Shown: in pieces, positions 23,101 through 32,100 of the stretch
Position numbering within the stretch: position 1 is the first letter of the stretch
Layout: each line of letters opens with the position of its first letter
Assembly (NCBI RefSeq): GCF_032362555.1
Contig: NC_083523.1
Coordinates: forward strand, 1,711,501 to 1,775,500
DNA: 64,000 nucleotides
Origin: Amyelois transitella
Taxonomy: Eukaryota > Arthropoda > Insecta > Lepidoptera > Pyralidae
Direction of reading: 5' to 3'
Position numbers and translations under genes: made by a program
Notes under the pieces: model-generated
Seen by the model: the letters and a program-made list of their open reading frames with translations, nothing else
Told to the model about the DNA's origin: nothing
The model's database searches: none

Positions 23101-26100
23101 ATCATATTTTATTAAAAACTGATAAAAATTCCACTGCAATAGTTCTCGAATCTTCTATCACCGATCACTATCCAACATTGCTGTCGCTTCAGTTGACACG
23201 AGAAAAATCTGTTAAATCCATAACACGTACTAAAATAAACTATGAACAAATAAAAATTGACCTAGCTTCTTTTGATTTTTCGCAAATAAAACAGCATCAA
23301 AACGTAAATTCTGCTACAGATCTTTTGGTTTCATCAGTCAGTGATATAATAAACAAAAACACCGTTAGGTACACACCCCCCCGTAGTAAGAGAAATCTGA
23401 AGCCTTGGATTACTCCAGGCCTTCTACGCTGCATACGAAATCGAGACCGAATGCACAAACAATTAAAAAAACAACACAATAACGTCACGCTTGCGATTAC
23501 TTATTCAAGATACAGAAATTATATCAATAAACTTTTGAAGAAATTGAAGAAAGAATACAATAGGCAGGCTCTAATGAGGACGAAAAATGATCCCAAATTA
23601 AAATGGAAGGCGATCAAAGAAATCACAAATATTTCACCATCACGCGTTAGTTCTAAAGCCCTCCTAAAGTCTACACATGATCCTACCAAATCTGTGAATG
23701 AGGTTAATAACTACTTTGTAAATGTTGGGAGAAACTTAGCTAATACAATAGGGCAAACTAATAAAACTTCATTTGTACCTCCCACAGCACCAGTTTCATC
23801 CCCTCGAAACTCCTTTGCTCTTTTTAATGTCACTAATGACGAAATTAATGACCACATAATGAATTTAAGAAGAGATTGCGCTACTGGGTGGGACAACATT
23901 TCATCCCGTATTCTGCAATCATCACGTGAAATTTTTGTCCCATTACTAAGACATATCTTTCAACTATCACTCACAAGTGGAGTTTTCCCAGATGCATTTA
24001 AGAAAGCCATCATTCATCCAATTTATAAGGGTGGTGATGGAGACGATGTCACCAACTATCGTCCGATATCTGTGCTTACTGCAATGTCAAAATTATTGGA
24101 AAAAATTATTAATTCTCGGCTACTCAGATACCTTAATGCTAATAATATAATCTCAAATAATCAGTATGGTTTCAGAGCGGGTAGATCGACGGAGGATGCA
24201 GTATCTGCACTGGTTGATGACATAGTTGACTGCTTTGAAAAACAGAGAAAAGGACTAGGATTATTCCTAGATCTATCAAAAGCCTTCGACGCCGTCTCTA
24301 TCCCCAAACTTCTTTTAAAGTTGGAGGCTGTCGGTATTCGTGGTGTGGCTTTGGATCTTTTTAGAAGTTACCTGTCTAATCGGACACAAAAAGTAAAAAT
24401 TGAAGAATACACAAGTGAAGAGGAGTACATAACAACTGGAGTCCCGCAGGGAAGTGTCCTTGGCCCCACACTTTTCATTATATATATCAATGATTTGTGC
24501 AAACTAACAATTCCTTTTTGTAACATATATACTTATGCTGATGACACAGCTTTATTAGTATCCGGTCGCTCATGGGAAGAAGCCCAAATACATGCAGAAT
24601 CAGCCTTGGCCGTTGTTATGTCTTGGTTATCTGATAACCTACTCTCGCTTAATTTATCAAAAACTAATTGTTTGCCATTTGGACTTAATTCGACAACACT
24701 TCCTTCACATCACAATTTTGTAATCAAAGCCCATATATGCCAAAACCTGACCCCGAATTGCACTTGTTCAGTTATCCCCCAAGTAACTAACGTCAAATAT
24801 CTTGGTATTATTCTAGACCAAAAATTAAAATGGCTACTACAAATTAAGTCGCTTATTTCTCGCGTGCGGAAAATGATATTTGTCTTTAAAAATCTTAGAA
24901 ACGTGGCGGATTCTGATACACTGAAAAATACCTATTTTGCCCTATGTCAGTCTATTCTAATGTATGGTGTTCGGGTCTGGGGGTCAGCAGCAAAAACAAA
25001 CTTACTGCCATTGGAAAGGGCACAGAGGGCTGTCCTTAAAGTGATGACACGTAAACCATACCGTTACCCAACCTCTCAGCTTTACACCGACGTAAAAGTG
25101 TTGGCAGTGAGGCAGCTCTTTGTGTTACAGACGGTACTTAAAAAACACTCTCTGCTAAAGTTTGACCCAAACCTCAACGCTAACCGACGACGACATCTTC
25201 AGTATAAGGTTTGCATAATACCACAACACAGAACATCAACAGCAGCCAGAAACTTCAGTGTATTAGGCGCAAAACTTTATAATAAATTAAACAAAGAAAG
25301 CAATATTTACTCATGCTCAAAATTTGTTTGCAAAAAACGTGTGCAAAAATTTCTACATTCATTAAATTACGACGAAACCGAAAACCTGTTACTCTAACTG
25401 TCTTCCATTCTGTATCCAAATCCTGCTTTCAATTTCCTAACAAACACACATTTATTTTCACACAACCCACACACACACACAAACACATACACACTTCACA
25501 CATGCCACCTTTTGTACCCAGCAAATCAATTTAGTTAAGTTTCTAGCTAAGGCTTCATTTCTTTAGTAACTTTTAAATAAGGTTTCCCAAAAATAACAGA
25601 CTAGTCTAGTTTGGGAAACCTAGATCATTACTCTGTTCTTATTGCCATAAGCACTAAACTCTATAAATTTCCCTGCCACCCCGGGGCAACGGTCTCTGAG
25701 ATACAGACTAACGTCTAGTTCAGAGATTGATTGTGTCTGGTTGGGGCAGGGGACTTTATAATACAATTATATAAACATGTACTTACTCCCTTTGTGTACT
25801 ATGTAATGTGTTCTATGTCATAATGGCTAAATAAAGAATTTATTTATTTATTTATTTATTTATTTAGGGAAAACATCCTGAACATTCAGGCAACTGGATG
25901 TGTAAGCATGGATCCAATACGGATTTACTGGCAAAGGTTGCGAAGGTCAGGTGGGAGTCGCTTCGTGTAAAAACCTGACTCACCCAATCCAGGATCCATG
26001 GTCAAAGGCATACACCGGGCTCCTCAAAGAAAGGACAGGATGCAACCGGGACTAAAGCCAGATGGAAGAATTATATTAAAAAATATTTAGGTATTGCACG

Positions 26101-29100
26101 TAAATACGAGGATTATAGTTTCAGAGATTATCGTGTAAAATAAACTATTTTTAAAAGTGTTTCTTAGTTTGATTGCTAACCAAAGATCTTACAGAAAAAA
26201 CAACGTAATGATACCTGCACATTCAGGTAATTGAATATGTTATCATAACACAACCTGCCCGCGTACGTACGGTACGCGCGACGCCATTTTTTAGGCGAGA
26301 AAAATTATCGCGATCATTTTTCACGTCATAATAAAAAGCTAAACAGCGATAGATTTTCGCGCGATAAAAACGACATCGCGCGTGTCAAGCTAAGGGGGCT
26401 GAGCTAAGTTTCCCTGCACGGTCACAGACGGAAATCCCTTTGTGTAAAATCCGACTTAATTTACCTCTTTTTAAAATTTATACCAAAATTTTTGTACGGC
26501 GCGAAAATATTCGAGCGGTTGGGCCAATCAGCTGCCGTGGTATAACTAAAATGCCGTTATCTGACATCAGGATTTTCATCTTTTTTACCAGTAGAATAAG
26601 AAAAAAAATATCTTTCGATCTGTATATACGATTTTTTGGTACCTTTAAGTCATAAATAGGCGTTCTCATTGATGAATGGCATCAGTTTAAATTTTTACCG
26701 CATTTTTGACGTTTTACTTAAAACAAGGATTTTGCAGATAACGGCATTTTAGTTATACTGGGCAGCAGAGCGCGCCATTTAAATTAACCCGCGAACTGAA
26801 CAGAAGACATTTTTTGTTTCGGTTTTAGATTTAATGTATTTGTAACTAGCTGTGCCCGCGACTTCGTCCGCGTGGAATAGTTATTTTGGGCATCATATTA
26901 TTTTTGTTAACATCCTCCTCGGTCAGGCGGTCACGCGTATTAGAAAGAACTCAGGTTCGCCGTATTAAATGTTTCGCTGCAAATTGCTTATAACGACTAT
27001 ATCTCAAAACCTATTTGTCTGATTTATATACTGTAAATGGCAATTTTAGTCTACATGAAAAGCCGAAAGTAATAAACATATTTATTTGGATAAGGATTAA
27101 TACTGAATTAAAGAAAATTGGTTTCAAAATAACTTATGTTTATAATGAAAAAATAATCTTAAAAAATGAACATAAAAGTGGTTATTGTAAGTAAACCTTA
27201 AGAGATAGATATATGCTCTCGCGGACTTTTTTGTGGCAAAAAATGAGTACTTCACATCTTTAGTACATTGTTTTACTATATCTTTGTTGGTTTGCGCAGC
27301 GTTCGCGTGGAAAGCTCGCAGATGGCCGACTCATTCAACTTTCACCTGCATTGTTGACGTTTCCCGTAGGAAATCCGGGATAAAATGTAGCCTATAGCCT
27401 TCCTCGATAAATAGACTATCTAACAGTGAAAGAATTATTCAAATCGGTTCAGTAGTTTCTGAGATTAGCGCGTTTAAACAAACAAACAAACAAACAAACA
27501 AACAAACAAACAAACAAAACAAACTCTTCAGCTTTATAATATTAGTATAGATAAAGTCGTTATTTCATTAACTTTAAATTCTATTTTATTGACAAGATTA
27601 CCGCCTATAGTCGGGTGAAAATATGTTTTGTCATCGGTCAATGAGAATACGGCCTCTAAACCATTAAAGCAAAATACATTTTACTACTCTATTTAACATA
27701 CAACACAACTTAAATAAAAACCCTCTTTTAATTTTATTTATTTATTTAAACTTCACAGCATAAAATACCTACAAATGTTTAGCACAATTGGCGGACTTAA
27801 TGCTTCTTCTTTTAAAAAAGTCGGTTAAAAACGCACGCACCTAATCTGTCAAAACACCATTTATCATAGCAAGTTAGACGAGTGTTACATTATATTGCGT
27901 TTGTGTATAAATATTCGGCATAGAAAGCTGGCTCAGTGCCAGATGGAGCGAATATCTCCAGAATTAAACCGGCGATGTAATGTAACTAATAATTACGTCC
28001 TGGAGGGAAGTGTGAGCGGTCAACGGACGTCTCACTGATAGTGAATATCAACACACATGTTAAGCAACCCTGGGTGCAGTCCCCACTTGGATGGGTGACC
28101 GAATTGGCGCATAATTTTCTCAAGATTACAGTATTAAAGCCCCACAATCGGATACATCCACAATAATAATAGAGAGAAAAGATTTGTATTTTTGTATGTT
28201 TGTAATAAATAAACTCAAAAACTACTGGACTGATTGTCACGAAATTTGCCACAGATATAGAATTGACCTTCGGAACTAAGTCAGGCTTTAAGTACTTTTT
28301 TCTTGAATTTTCCCACCGGAGCGAAGCACCGCACAAAAGCTAATAATAAATTAAACAGTTTTATTGATTCGTAAGTTCTGGGTTCGAATCCAGGGCAGGG
28401 CGTGATGAAAAAATAACTTTTTTCTGATTAGTCTAGGAGTATGCTGCCTAAAAGCGCACCCTTTCTTGACATCCTAAAAGACAACATCGCAGACGTTTCA
28501 TAATTCAGCTCGTTTGACCTGAAGGTTGGTACAGCAATAGGTAATGGTGTGACAGTTAGTTTTTCTTAAAAGTTAGATAACTAATAGATACGAGTACTTT
28601 TACATCCTCTGTAAATAGCATCAATATAGTTTACTAGCTCAAACCCGCAACTTCGCCCGCGTGAATTTTGCGCATCTACAATAAGCGACGAATTTAGCGC
28701 CGCCCACAATAGAATAGTGCCGTGTGGTTTCCGGCACTAATAGAAAATAGAATAGGACCGCTCCATCTCTTTCCCATGGATGACGTTAATAGGCGACTTA
28801 GGGATAGGCTTACGAACTTGGGATTCTTCTTTTAGGCGATGAGCTAGCAAACTATCACTATTTGAATCTCAATTCTATCATTAAGCCAAACAGCCGAAAG
28901 TGGCCTATCAGTCAGACTGTTGGCTCTGCCTGCCCCGGAAAGGTTATGGACGTGATTATATGTATTTATGTATATAAATATTTTATAAATGAAAATTCTT
29001 TTTTTCTCTCCAGGCGGGATGCAATGCAATGCAACCTCCTATCGGCTAATCAAGAAAATTAATTCAGTAGGCAAACCGTGAAGAAGTAACAAACTAACAA

Positions 29101-32100
29101 ACAAATAAACTTACTTTCGAATTTGAAATATTAGTTGAGATGATTTTTTTAGTACATTGGAATGAATATTATAGGATACTAGCGATCCGCCCCGGTTTCT
29201 CACGGGTGCAATGCTGATTGTCGTAAAAAGTAAATGAAAAAAAAATGTTATTGTGGGATATCCATAAGACAGAACAATATACCATCGCGGAGTTTTCTGT
29301 AGACCTTTTCAATGTGTACAAATAATTAGTACATACATAATTTTGATAAATCTCGTAGGGTTCAACCTGCGTTTGCAATGTAAGCGGAAAAAAAATATGA
29401 TAATTAACGACATCACATTAGAAACTTCAAAAATAACAGTATTTCTCCACTATTCAATGGATTTTATTATACATATAAACCTTCCTCTTGAATCACTCTT
29501 TCTATTTAAAAAAACCGCATCAAAATCCGGTGCGTAGTTTTAAAGATTTAAGCATACAAAGGGACATAGGGACAAAGAAAGCGACTTTGTTTTATACTAT
29601 GCAGTGACTAGAAACTAGGTCGGTTAAATTTCTAAGGGCTTCCGCACACTGTACTTTTTATGAGGACTACATAGATTACTTGATTGCTCTTGTTTCATGT
29701 TTATGATTCAATTTTTTTTTATTCTACTATTTTTTATGTTTTAATGGAGTAGCTAGTTCTATATAATCATGACAACGACAGAATCAGTGCGTTTTGGATA
29801 CGCTTACTTAAACATGACTGCAATTGACTTTCACCATAAAAAGTTTTAAAAAATTGTTTTGCACACTTTGTTTGTTTTTCTCTTGAGAATCATTTAGTTT
29901 TCATTGATCTTTACTTTAGTTTGAATACTAACCACTTAACGCTAACGTTTACTTAAAGAGTCGGAGGTTGAGTCGGTAAGGTGCCCGGTTAAAATGCGTG
30001 ATGCGCAGATAGGCACAGGTTCAAATCCCACCTAGGCCATGTACCAATGACTCTTTTTCTTTAAAGGGAGGGAAAACATCATGAAACCTGCACATTGGGG
30101 CAACTAGATATATAATCATGATTAATCCAATACGGTTAGGTTCCCCTGCAAAAGCATATGTACATTAGTTTGAATAGTAACAAATGCTCTTACGTACTCT
30201 CGTTGCAGTGGGCAAGTTAAAGTCGCTTCAAATAAAAACCTGACTCACCCAATCCAGGAACCATGGTCAAAGGCATACCCCGGGCTCGTCTCCAGGGTAG
30301 TGAGGATGCAACCGGGACTTAAGCCAGGAGGAAGAAGAATCATTTAGTTTTCGCGTCATGAATGACATCATATTGAAACAGGTTCTTGTGCTATGCGTTA
30401 TATCATCGTTAAACATCGCTGACTTAACTACTCTTCCAATTACAAACGATTAATTACATTTCTATAATTAAATTAGGTTAACATTAAGCCTAACGGCTCT
30501 GTCTACCCGGCAAGGGATATAGACGTGATTATATGAATGAATGAATGAATTTATTTAGGTAATAGTTTTGTCAATGAAAAATAGTTACAAAATGTATTCA
30601 AAACTATTCTCTAAGTTAACTTTTTGTTACTTATGATTTTTATGCATCTGCCTCAATGAAAACGTTTGTCTCAATAATATAGTTGACAACAACAATTATT
30701 TTCAGTACTTTGTAAAAGTTTAATTTTCATGACCCACTTTATCATTATATATCTAGTAATAACAATTTATAGTGTAAGAACAACAAGAGCACTACTATTT
30801 TTACTTTTATTAATATTAATTTATAAATAAAAAAATCTATAAAACTATCTATATATATAAAACTATATATCTATATATTTTAAATTTTGGAAAGATTTTG
30901 TCTTTGAAACCCAAGAGAAAAACAACAGAAAATTCTTACTTCACTTCACAGAGAGTTAACTTAGCAAATTGAGGTGCGGCTTTGCTATTCATTATCAAAA
31001 AGATAATTGAAGGTAAATAAAAAAGATAAAAACATGAGTCATGTCAAAAATATACAATAACAAATATGATAGAAGACAGTGAATTGAAAGGCAATAAGAA
31101 TATTCAGGAAACTGAAAGTTTTACCATAAATCCCTCAGGTAATTCATGCACATTAACATGTTGTATAAAGAGGCAAATTATCTATACTAATATTATAAAG
31201 CTGAAGAGTTTGTTTGTTTGTTTGAACGCGCTACTCTCAGGAACTTCTGGTTCCAATTGAAAATATATTTTTGCATTGAAAAGACCATTTATCGAGGAAG
31301 GCTTTAGGCTATACATATAACATCACGCTGCAACTATAAGGAGCTAAGAAAAATTGGAAGATATAAAAAAAAACGGGGAAAATTATATGTATATATCTTT
31401 GAGGGGTTCAATTATAATTTTTTTTGAAAAATAATGCCCAATATAACTATTCCATGCGGACGAAATTGCGAGCACAGCTAGTGATCCAATATTGGTTAAA
31501 TTCCAAGCTTCAAAGCTTGTCCGGTAGAAAAAACATAGTGTGTGCCACTTGCTTCTCTTCCCATTCAGATTGTAGGAGTCAATCAAGGGTGAAGCAAATA
31601 AATTATAATCTAACAATGGATAGAATTAACTTAGCACTTATCTCTACATTGGTATGCGAGCTGGCTTCGCTCATTACGTATTTAACAACAACAGGTCTGG
31701 AAAATATTTAATTGGGTGTTTTATGAATTGAAAAAAAAACAGTACAGTAAAAAGTTTGTACAAAAATACACTTATGATAACACCTTATGTAGCATAGTAC
31801 AATGTAGAATAACCATGATAAACTCTTCTAAGCGTACAAAGTCATGGGCTACAGCTAGTGAAATATAAATGAAGTAAGATACCCACAGATTTACACCTAC
31901 CCAAACCTTGTGATTCTACTTACAATCATGAGTAACAGATGAATAACATAGCCAAATATGGCCTTTTAGTCTTTTTGAGACTCTCACCTCTTCTCTGTCA
32001 TCTTTTAGGTAATATACTAAAAACCCAACTATTTTAACCTCAATTCCATTGTTAAGCCATAAAGCCGAATATTGCCTTTCAGACATTTTAAAACTGTTGG

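Larger units (their letters stand above)
20485..25865 (+). mobile_element. Near full-length non-LTR retrotransposon (CR1/Jockey-like LINE)
   Basis: A 5.4 kb element with a 5' UTR of about 690 bases, ORF1 (coiled coil), ORF2 (endonuclease plus reverse transcriptase), a 3' UTR with strong hairpins and a (TTTA)n tail after AATAAA. It is inserted into a SINE family B copy with an apparent 5-base duplication AGGGA (20480-20484 and 25866-25870). The exact 5' end is inferred from the SINE junction. The clade is inferred from the two-ORF layout and motifs; a tree would be needed to choose between CR1, L2 and Jockey groups. Confidence 0.9.

Noticed and set aside
27986-28336. 116-codon minus-strand frame
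   Set aside because: Covers the 5S-like fragment and a dispersed repeat; composition fits chance.
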